A stretch of DNA of 64,000 nucleotides from Pelomonas baiyunensis (lineage in GTDB: Bacteria; Pseudomonadota; Gammaproteobacteria; Burkholderiales; Burkholderiaceae_C), in assembly GCF_043555935.1 (NCBI RefSeq), contig NZ_JBIGIB010000002.1, positions 372,001 through 436,000 of the forward strand. Reading direction: 5' to 3'. Below are positions 58,034 to 64,000 of the stretch, in pieces. The translations under genes were made by a program, and so were the position numbers. Positions within the stretch are counted from its first letter, which is position 1. Every line of letters starts with the position of its first letter. The notes beneath the pieces are model-generated. The model was not told the origin of the DNA. It searched no databases and was given only the letters and a program-made list of their open reading frames with translations.

Positions 58034-58056
58034 GCCGGGCCGGTGGCCCGCTTTTT
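58034..58056 (+). terminator. Weak terminator-like hairpin between the fusion protein and the TolC gene
   Basis: CGGGCC-GGT-GGCCCG, extended by AAG/CTT around a bulged C, followed by TTTTT. Could lower expression of the outer-membrane component relative to the inner-membrane pair. Confidence 0.55.
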
Positions 58057-58098
58057 CGGGCTTTGCCCGCGCGGGGAGGGTGGTCTAGTGACGGGACC

Positions 58099-59514
58099 AT
58101 GTCGTACCTCCTCCGCTCCCTGTTGGTGCTGGCCTTGGCGGCGTCCGGTTCCTGGGCTCCGGCACAGACCCGTCCGCCCAAGAAACCCGCTGCGCCGGCC
58201 GCGGCCGTGCCGGTGGAGGCGCCGCCGTCCAGTCGCTGCAACGAGGACGATGCCGGCCTGTCGCGCATGGGGCGCGACATGAACACGCTGGAAACGGGGA
58301 GTGGCGACCCGCGATCGGAACTGCAGGCCTTGGTGGGCAAGACGCTGTCCCGCAGCAAGGGCGTGGGGGCGTTGCGCGCCTATTCAGAGGCCGCCCGGCA
58401 GGATTTGCTGGACGCCCAGGCGCAGTCGGGGCCGAGTGCTTCGTTGAACATCTCCACCACCGGCGTTCGGCTGAGCACCGGCTCGTCGTACACCGCCACC
58501 GGGGGGCAATACGCCGCCACCCTGAGCGCCGGTATGCCCTTGTGGGACGCTGGCCGCGTGGCCAAGCTCAGCGAATGGCGCAAGGAGCTCGCCACGGTGG
58601 CTGAGCAAGGCCAGCGCAGCTCCGAAGAGCAATTGGCGCTGACGGTCGTGTCCCTGGCGCTGGACCGCAGCCGCTACGTGCTGCAAGGGCAGGTGTACAC
58701 CCAGTACGTGCGCAAGATGGCGTGCCTGGTGGATGCGCTGGAAATCATCACCAAGGCGGACCGCGGCCGCGCGAGTGAACTGGTGCAGGCACAGAAGAGC
58801 TTGCAGCAAGCCGACATGTCGCTGGAGCAGACGCTCTCCGCCCTGCGGCAAACCGAGGTGCGCTTGAAGCGCCTGGTGGGCGAGCCCCTGCCGCCGAGCA
58901 TTGGCATGACACCGGCGCTGTCCTTGATGCCGGACCTGGAGCAGATGCAGTCGGACATCCTGATGGGGCCTGACATTGCGCAGGTGGAGGCGCAGGCTCG
59001 CTCCCAACGCAGCTTGGCCGAAGCCGTGATCGCGGGGCAGCGGCCCAGCGTCAACCTCACCGGCAGCATGGCGGCAGCATTGCGGCCCACCGCCTCAGGC
59101 GATGTCCGCACCACTGACATCGGCGCGGGGGTCAGCATCACCATTCCCATCCTGCAGCCGGGCGCTCAGGCCCAGGCCAGCGCGGCCATGCAGCGCTACC
59201 GCGCCACTGTGCTGCAGAAAGACGATGCGGTGGAAGCCAAGCGCTACCGCCTCTTGGAGATGCACGAACTGGGCACCTCCACGCTGGACCGCGCGCGGCG
59301 CATCGTCGAGATCCTGCGCAACAGCGACCGCGTGCGCGCCTCCACCCTGCAGCAGTGGCAGCAGCTGGGTCGGCGTTCGCTGTTCGACGTCATGGCCGCT
59401 GAGAGCGACTACTACTCCATGCGCGTGGCGCATGTGAACGCCATGTTCGACGCCCAACAAGTGGTCGCCCTGATCTGGAGCATGGGCCGTGGCGTGGTGA
59501 CGCCGCTGCGCTGA
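58099..59514 (+). CDS. TolC-family outer-membrane channel (LapE-like)
   Basis: 471 residues from the ATG that starts a signal peptide (LLRSLLVLALAASGSWAPAQ). A Pro/Ala/Lys stretch follows, then two repeats of the TolC fold with long helices (LDAQAQSGPSASLNIS, VEAQARSQRSLAEAVIAGQRPSVNL). Typical TolC turns LSAGMPLWDAGR and SITIPILQPG. Outer-membrane exit of the type I system. No RTX protein or adhesin gene lies between it and the next genes. Confidence 0.9.
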   Translation: MSYLLRSLLVLALAASGSWAPAQTRPPKKPAAPAAAVPVEAPPSSRCNEDDAGLSRMGRDMNTLETGSGDPRSELQALVGKTLSRSKGVGALRAYSEAARQDLLDAQAQSGPSASLNISTTGVRLSTGSSYTATGGQYAATLSAGMPLWDAGRVAKLSEWRKELATVAEQGQRSSEEQLALTVVSLALDRSRYVLQGQVYTQYVRKMACLVDALEIITKADRGRASELVQAQKSLQQADMSLEQTLSALRQTEVRLKRLVGEPLPPSIGMTPALSLMPDLEQMQSDILMGPDIAQVEAQARSQRSLAEAVIAGQRPSVNLTGSMAAALRPTASGDVRTTDIGAGVSITIPILQPGAQAQASAAMQRYRATVLQKDDAVEAKRYRLLEMHELGTSTLDRARRIVEILRNSDRVRASTLQQWQQLGRRSLFDVMAAESDYYSMRVAHVNAMFDAQQVVALIWSMGRGVVTPLR

Positions 59515-59553
59515 GGCCATACTTGATGCCGACTCCCGCAAGAGGCTGAACCG

Positions 59554-59967
59554 ATGTCCATTGACCGCTGCCAGATTTTTGATCTGCCCAAGATCCACGA
59601 CCCGCGGGGCAACCTGACCTTCATCGAAGGCGGCGTGCACGTGCCCTTCGACATCCAGCGCGTGTACTACCTCTACGACGTGCCCGGCGGCAGCGAACGC
59701 GGCGGGCACGCGCACAAGAAGTTGCACCAATTCATCATCGCGATGTCGGGCAGCTTTGACGTGGTGCTGGACGACGGCAAAGACAAGAAGCGGGTTCACC
59801 TGAACCGCAGCTACCAGGGGCTGTACGTGTGCCCCATGATCTGGCGGGAGTTGGATAACTTCTCGTCGGCCTCGGTGTGCATGGTGCTGGCGTCGACGAA
59901 ATACGACGAGTCGGACTACCACCGCGACTACGCGGAGTTCATGCGCGACCGCTGGGGTGCCAAGTGA
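59554..59967 (+). CDS. fdtA: Sugar 3,4-ketoisomerase (FdtA/WxcM-like cupin)
   Basis: 137 residues, one cupin domain. DPRGNLTFIEGG, VYYLYDVPGGSERGGHAHK with His52/His54 as the catalytic pair, and PMIWRELDNFSSASVCMVLAS. Converts dTDP-4-keto-6-deoxyglucose to a 3-keto sugar. GTGA overlap with the downstream aminotransferase, its expected partner. The rmlAB genes for the precursor are not in the window. Confidence 0.9.
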   Translation: MSIDRCQIFDLPKIHDPRGNLTFIEGGVHVPFDIQRVYYLYDVPGGSERGGHAHKKLHQFIIAMSGSFDVVLDDGKDKKRVHLNRSYQGLYVCPMIWRELDNFSSASVCMVLASTKYDESDYHRDYAEFMRDRWGAK

Positions 59968-61079
59968 CGCCTGCGGTGCGTGTCCCCTTCCTGGACCTGA
60001 AGCGGCTCAATGCCGCACACGACGCCGGCATTCGCGCCGGCATCGAGCGCGTGCTGCAGTCGGGCTGGTATGTGTTGGGTCAAGAAGTCGCTGCGTTCGA
60101 GCAGGAGTTCGCCGCCTACTGCGGCACCCGTCATTGCATCGGCGTGGCTGACGGGCTGGATGCATTGACGCTCATCCTGCGCGCATACGGCATCGGGCCG
60201 GGCGACGAGGTATTGGTGCCGTCCAACACCTTCATCGCCACCTGGCTGGCGGTGTCGGCCGTAGGCGCCACGCCCGTGCCGGTGGAGCCGCGGGCGGCCA
60301 CCCACAACCTGGACCCGGACCGCTTGCAGGCGGCCATCACGCCCCGCACCCGGGCCGTGATGCCGGTGCACCTGTACGGCCAGCCTTGCGAGATGGACGC
60401 CATTCAAGCCGTGGCGCAAGCCCATGGCTTGAAAGTGATTGAGGACGCCGCCCAGGCGCATGGGGCGCGTTGGCGTGGTCGGCGTGCCGGGGCGTTGGGC
60501 GATGCCGCGGGCTTCAGCTTCTACCCTGGCAAGAACCTCGGAGCCCTGGGCGACGGCGGTGCCATCACCACCGACGACGACGAACTCGCCGAGCGGCTGC
60601 GCCTGCTGCGCAACTACGGCTCGACCGTGAAATACCGGCACGAGGTGCAGGGCGTCAATTCACGCCTGGATGAGATGCAGGCAGCTGTGCTGCGCGCCAA
60701 GCTGCCGGCGCTCGATGCCGACAACGCGGCCCGTGCCCAGGTGGCGGCCTGGTACGACGAACTGTTAGGCGGCGCCGACTTGGTTCGCCCCGCGGTGGCG
60801 CCGGGCGCCGACCCCGTTTGGCACTTGTACGTGGTGCGCACGCCGCGCCGTGCCGAGGTGCAGGCGGCGCTGACCGCTGCGGGTATCGGTCACCTCGTGC
60901 ACTACCCCACCGCGTGCCACCAGCAACCGGCTTACGCCCGGTCAGACGGCACCGTGTGGCCGGCATTGCCGATTGCCGAGGCCTTCCAGCACGAGGTGCT
61001 GAGCTTGCCGATGGCGCCTTACCTGAGCCGCGGGGATGTGGAACAGGTGGCGGGCGTTCTTCGAGCGGTGCTGGGCTGA
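59964..61079 (+). CDS. fdtB: DegT/DnrJ/EryC1 sugar aminotransferase (FdtB-like)
   Basis: 371 residues from a GTG overlapping the fdtA stop. PLP-dependent: VPFLDLKRLNAAH, GVADGLDALTLILRAYGIG, IEDAAQAHGARW, FYPGKNLGALGDGGA with the PLP Lys190, and RLDEMQAAVL. Adds an amino group at C3 to make dTDP-3-amino-3,6-dideoxyhexose (Fuc3N or Qui3N). No N-acetyltransferase (FdtC/QdtC) follows, as the next genes lie on the other strand. The sugar probably goes into surface polysaccharide or protein glycan. Confidence 0.92.
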   Translation: MTPAVRVPFLDLKRLNAAHDAGIRAGIERVLQSGWYVLGQEVAAFEQEFAAYCGTRHCIGVADGLDALTLILRAYGIGPGDEVLVPSNTFIATWLAVSAVGATPVPVEPRAATHNLDPDRLQAAITPRTRAVMPVHLYGQPCEMDAIQAVAQAHGLKVIEDAAQAHGARWRGRRAGALGDAAGFSFYPGKNLGALGDGGAITTDDDELAERLRLLRNYGSTVKYRHEVQGVNSRLDEMQAAVLRAKLPALDADNAARAQVAAWYDELLGGADLVRPAVAPGADPVWHLYVVRTPRRAEVQAALTAAGIGHLVHYPTACHQQPAYARSDGTVWPALPIAEAFQHEVLSLPMAPYLSRGDVEQVAGVLRAVLG

Positions 61080-61119
61080 CGGCTGGGCGACAACCGCCCG
61101 CTCTCGCTGTGTCAGGGCA

Positions 61120-61135
61120 GGCCCCGGCCGGGGCC
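61120..61135. other. GC-only 16-bp palindrome between convergent genes
   Basis: GGCCCCGGCCGGGGCC, perfect. It lies in the 130-base gap between fdtB and the convergent radical SAM gene. It has no T run, so a terminator role is uncertain. Nothing else is seen in the gap. Confidence 0.4.
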
Positions 61136-61209
61136 TCACGACTTGCCGACGTGCGGCAGCTGGCGCGGCACGTTGCGCGGCACCTTGAGCGGTGCCGCTC
61201 GAGCGCCGC

Positions 61210-62385
61210 TCAGCTGTGCGCAACGATGCCCCGCACCTGCGCTTCGAGCTCGTCCGTCGAGCAGTCCGCCGCGTTGGAGCACGCCTGGCAGGCGGGGGGC
61301 ACGCGGCCCTCGAGCAGGGCTTGCCGGAACGCGCGGATGTCCGGCCCATCCAGTCCTTCGCCGGGGCGATGCAGGTTGCCCACCGGCGGCATGTCCGTCA
61401 CGCAGCACGGGAAGATCGACCCGTTGGCAGCCACGGTGAATCGGGTCCAGGGTTGGGTGCACATCTTGGTGCGGCGTCCCGCTGGGGCTGCGGTGGCTGC
61501 GGCCGGCGTGGTCGATTCACCCGTGTTCAGCTGGGCCACCAACTGGTTGATGCGCTCGATCAGGTGCGGTTGCACCGACAGCGTGTAGCGCTTGGCCGTT
61601 TGCGCGAAATTGATGGCCTTTTGCAGCGTCTCGACCGAGCGGACGAACCGGGCTGGGTCGTGCAGGCCGATGGGGCGGATGTTGTTGACCGTCACTGCTT
61701 CGAACTCGTACAAATCCGATAGCGACAGGTGCTGGATCGGCAGCTCTGCCAGCATCACGGCGAGGTCGTACACGCCCTCGGCCGCTTCGGCGTAGACGGT
61801 GGCGTTCACGGTGAGGCGCGGCATGCGCACGCCGTGGGTCGTGCACCAAGTCTTGAGTCGCAGGATGTTGTAGACGATCAGCGACAGGTCTGATTTGCTG
61901 CGCACGGTGCGCGTCAGGTCGCGGTCTGCCGTGTCGATGGAAATCATGATGCCGTCCAGCTGGGCCAGCACCGCGAGCTCCGCCTCGCCGTATTTCAGGG
62001 CGAAATTGCTGTTGATGTGGATGAAGCTGTTCGGGTTGGCGGCTTTGCCGGCCGCAATCAGTCGCGGGAGGTCTTGCACCCAGTCTTTGTGGAAGGTGGA
62101 CTCCCCGGTGCCGGCCAGCAGCAGTTCGCTGAAGCGCTCGCGTGCAATCAACGCCAAGGTCTGTTCCAAGGTGTTGGCTGGCATGTCCATGTCGCGGCCG
62201 GGGATCTGGTCGTCCCCAGGGTTGGACTTGCTGCAGTACTTGCACCGCAGATTGCAGCGCGACGTGTACTCCACCATCAACCCTTGCGGCCGCGCCTGCA
62301 GCAGTGCCGGGTCGGTCACCGACGGCATGGCCTGCATTGGCACCGGCCGGGGCATCTGCACGAGAGGGACGGTGGCAACGTTCAT
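61210..62385 (-). CDS. Radical SAM/SPASM protein
   Basis: 391 residues. Radical-SAM cluster CNLRCKYC (about 44-51) in MVEYTSRCNLRCKYCSKS, glycine-rich GTGESTFH, and a C-terminal SPASM domain with cysteines in KMCTQPWTRF, FPCCVTD and CQACSNAADC for auxiliary clusters. An Ala/Thr-rich linker precedes the SPASM part. This group includes peptide- and sugar-modifying enzymes. In a glycan locus it may modify a sugar nucleotide or a secreted peptide; no precursor peptide is seen. Start is by the first ATG; the next Met residues are alternatives. Confidence 0.86.
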   Translation of the reverse strand: MNVATVPLVQMPRPVPMQAMPSVTDPALLQARPQGLMVEYTSRCNLRCKYCSKSNPGDDQIPGRDMDMPANTLEQTLALIARERFSELLLAGTGESTFHKDWVQDLPRLIAAGKAANPNSFIHINSNFALKYGEAELAVLAQLDGIMISIDTADRDLTRTVRSKSDLSLIVYNILRLKTWCTTHGVRMPRLTVNATVYAEAAEGVYDLAVMLAELPIQHLSLSDLYEFEAVTVNNIRPIGLHDPARFVRSVETLQKAINFAQTAKRYTLSVQPHLIERINQLVAQLNTGESTTPAAATAAPAGRRTKMCTQPWTRFTVAANGSIFPCCVTDMPPVGNLHRPGEGLDGPDIRAFRQALLEGRVPPACQACSNAADCSTDELEAQVRGIVAHS

Positions 62386-62505
62386 GAACAGTCCTCGCCT
62401 GATTGAAGCTGCTTGATTGGACGCTTGTGCGGCCGTGCTGAAGGCATGAAAACCCAGGTGCAGCCGGGATTGTTCCCGGGCCAGAGCGCGTTGTCGCGGT
62501 TTTTC

Positions 62506-62514
62506 GGGGGGGGG
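62506..62514. repeat. Nine-base G homopolymer
   Basis: G9 preceded by TTTTTC in the 149-base gap upstream of the radical SAM gene and downstream of the methyltransferase (minus-strand order). Such tracts slip during replication and can alter promoter or leader spacing. A CCGGGA-TTGT-TCCCGG hairpin lies at 62464-62479 in the same gap. Confidence 0.6.
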
Positions 62515-62534
62515 CGGGCGGTGCGTGCTCGGCC

Positions 62535-63236
62535 TCAGGCCGCGACAACGTAGATTTCGGCCGCGATGTCGGGATAGCGTTCACCCAGGTGCATGAAGGC
62601 GTCGAGCATGGCGGGCGTCCAGTCGCGGTCGATTTGCGCGTTGGACACGGGCTTCAACCAGTAGCCGCCGAACACCTGAAGTTGCATGCCGGCTTGGGTG
62701 AAGCAGGCGCGAAAGGACTCGGGGTTGAACACCCGTTGGTGGCCGTGGCGGTGGTCGAGCTCACTCATGGCGTCTTCCTGCGGCAGCAGCCCCATCAGTA
62801 CAGCGGCCTGGCGGTGCAAGGACCGGGCGTTGGGCACCGCCGCGAAGACCTTGCCCCCTGGAGCCAGCCAGGTGCGCACCAGCTTGAGCACGGCCACGGG
62901 GTCCGTCACGTGCTCGAGCACGTGGCCCAACACGATGGCCTGGAACTGACGGCCAGGATCGAAATCCTCGAACAGCGAGTGGTGGACCTTGGCATGCGGA
63001 AAGCGTTGGCGCAGGCCGTCGCAGTACACGTCCGAGCCCTCCAGCAGATGCAGCTCGCTGCGTTCGGCGGCGATGAGTTCCGTCATGACGCCCTCGGCAG
63101 GTCCCATCTCCAGCAGCGCACCGGCGGGCAGGTACCGCCGCGCGATGGACCAGCTATGCCGGATCATGCTGCCATTGCAGCCCAAGGCGTAAATGGAGTC
63201 CCGTGCGATGGCGTCGAGCGTGTCGGTCTGGCTCAT
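62535..63236 (-). CDS. Class I SAM-dependent methyltransferase
   Basis: 233 residues. AdoMet-binding LLEMGPAEGVMTELI (motif I), LLEGSDVYCDGL, then FQAIVLGHVLEHVTDPVAVLKLV and LAPGGKVFAAVPNARSLHR, typical of Methyltransf_11/23 enzymes of surface polysaccharide clusters. Methylates a sugar or lipid-linked glycan; target unknown. Overlaps the HAD gene stop by 4 bases. Confidence 0.87.
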   Translation of the reverse strand: MSQTDTLDAIARDSIYALGCNGSMIRHSWSIARRYLPAGALLEMGPAEGVMTELIAAERSELHLLEGSDVYCDGLRQRFPHAKVHHSLFEDFDPGRQFQAIVLGHVLEHVTDPVAVLKLVRTWLAPGGKVFAAVPNARSLHRQAAVLMGLLPQEDAMSELDHRHGHQRVFNPESFRACFTQAGMQLQVFGGYWLKPVSNAQIDRDWTPAMLDAFMHLGERYPDIAAEIYVVAA

Positions 63237-63844
63237 GAGGGCAGGGCCGCCAGCGCGGCGGCGAAGTCAGGGTAGGAGGGCTGGCCGCGGCGCTGCCAGA
63301 AGGCGGCCGAACGCATACCGCCGGCCAGCGCCGCGAAGGGTACGCCCGCGGCAGCTGCTGCATCGGCGTCGGTTTCGGCATCGCCAATGAAGCCCTGTGC
63401 TCGCAAGCGCCCCAACTCGGTGGCCTTGCAGCGTGCAGCGTCGTGTGGCGATACCACGATCAGGTCATCCACCAGGTGCAGCAGCCCCAGGCGTTGCACT
63501 TGTTGGTGCACCATCGCGCGGCAGCGGCGGGCGGTCAGCACGACGGCCCGTACGCGCCGTGCGGTCAGGCTCTCTGCCACGGTGGGCAGCAGGCGGTCGT
63601 AGCCCAGCCAGGGCCAGGTTTCGATGTCGCGGGCCCAGGCTTCGGCGCGGGCATGCGGCGATGGGTGGCCCAAGGCTCGGAGGGCGCTCACGTTGGAGGC
63701 CCCTTCGCGTTTGGCGGCCCAGTAGCGGGGGATGAAGTCTTCGTCCAGCGCATCGCCACCGCACACGTGGCGCATCAGTCTCTGATGGCGCGGCGCGCAG
63801 GACACAAGCGTGCCGTCCAGGTCGAGCGCGATCACAGGCTTCAC
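63233..63844 (-). CDS. HAD-family hydrolase
   Basis: 203 residues from a GTG that overlaps the stop of the upstream gene (GTGA). HAD motif I IALDLDGTLV (Asp nucleophile), motif II VVLTARR, conserved Lys in ARCKATELG, and motif IV GFIGDAETDADAA. Phosphatase of the phosphoglycolate-phosphatase type, probably acting on a sugar phosphate given the neighbours. Coupled to the methyltransferase and the edge gene. Confidence 0.85.
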   Translation of the reverse strand: MKPVIALDLDGTLVSCAPRHQRLMRHVCGGDALDEDFIPRYWAAKREGASNVSALRALGHPSPHARAEAWARDIETWPWLGYDRLLPTVAESLTARRVRAVVLTARRCRAMVHQQVQRLGLLHLVDDLIVVSPHDAARCKATELGRLRAQGFIGDAETDADAAAAAGVPFAALAGGMRSAAFWQRRGQPSYPDFAAALAALPS

Positions 63845-64000
63845 AACGGGCTCAGCATCTCAAAGTACTGCCGCGTTACCGCGCAGCGCGCATGGTGCCG
63901 CTGCAGCCGCTGCTGCCATTGCGCATCACCCAACTGCTGCGCGAGATGTGCGCCGTGAAAATCGCTGCCGTTGGCTGCGCTCATGGCTGTGCCAGCGCCC
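63841..64000 (-). CDS. C-terminal end of an unidentified gene (runs off right edge)
   Basis: The last 52 codons before a TGA that overlaps the HAD start. The readable tail is rich in Gln, Arg and His and ends in VTRQYFEMLSPL. It could be the end of a glycosyltransferase or other polysaccharide gene, but there is no motif to decide. An ATG at codon 6 of the visible part would make a 47-residue protein, less likely given the coupled operon. It continues the glycan gene run beyond the window. Confidence 0.5.
   Translation of the reverse strand, partial: GAGTAMSAANGSDFHGAHLAQQLGDAQWQQRLQRHHARCAVTRQYFEMLSPL

Noticed and set aside
61080..61209. Small RNA or terminator in the fdtB-radical SAM gap
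   Set aside because: Only a GC-only palindrome is visible, without T run or promoter; not enough for an RNA call.

Overview
The window is GC-rich (roughly two thirds G+C by eye) chromosomal DNA, almost entirely coding, with short intergenic gaps and many 1-4 nt stop/start overlaps. Gene content and order point to a betaproteobacterium of the order Burkholderiales: a GntR-sdhCDAB-sdhE-gltA block beside mdh, a CitE-like lyase gene and acnB; cyoABCD-SURF1-regBA; and a YeeN-type YebC paralog. The Rubrivivax/Leptothrix/Ideonella group would fit, but genus is an inference. I see no rRNA, tRNA, insertion sequence, prophage or CRISPR array. No gene-free stretch exceeds about 200 bases.

Layout. 0-3.3 kb: two tandem secreted amidohydrolases (one cut by the window edge). 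3.4-6.6 kb: a PAS protein with a degenerate GGDEF domain, a tiny flagellar rod-like protein behind a near-consensus sigma-28 promoter, and a MerR regulator facing an old-yellow-enzyme gene across a textbook MerR promoter. 6.6-18.7 kb: the TCA-cycle island, with acnB, a VapBC toxin-antitoxin pair, an exported protein, a CitE-like lyase and mdh on the minus strand, then GntR, sdhCDAB, sdhE and gltA on the plus strand. 18.7-25 kb: ribokinase, an amidohydrolase-type deaminase, a LacI-family regulator, and opposite them a fused gluconokinase-GH94 phosphorylase. 25-30.6 kb: purL and an MHS-type transporter. 30.6-37.6 kb: bo-type quinol oxidase, SURF1 and the RegB/RegA redox two-component system. 37.6-52.5 kb: mixed housekeeping and accessory genes (LLM flavoenzyme, acetyltransferases, LysR, YebC-like, HtrA protease, DUF1624 and polysaccharide deacetylase, rlmB, upp, argD, DJ-1/PfpI, GlxA-type AraC regulator, split chromate transporter). 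52.6-64 kb: the start of a surface locus, with a TPR-GT41 glycosyltransferase directly followed by a complete type I secretion system, then FdtA/FdtB amino-sugar genes, and on the minus strand a radical SAM/SPASM protein, a methyltransferase, a HAD hydrolase and a gene running off the right edge.

The most interesting system is the gluconokinase-GH94 fusion at 22.1-24.9 kb. The phosphorylase half keeps the catalytic Asp and, at the spacing I remember from cellobionic acid phosphorylase, the Arg and Lys that bind gluconate. One polypeptide could therefore turn cellobionate into glucose 1-phosphate plus 6-phosphogluconate. A LacI/GntR-type regulator is encoded next door, and a perfect 14-bp palindrome with a central CpG lies just upstream of the fusion gene. 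The second is the GT41-type I secretion operon, which suggests that a secreted adhesin or RTX-type protein is glycosylated in the cytoplasm before export.
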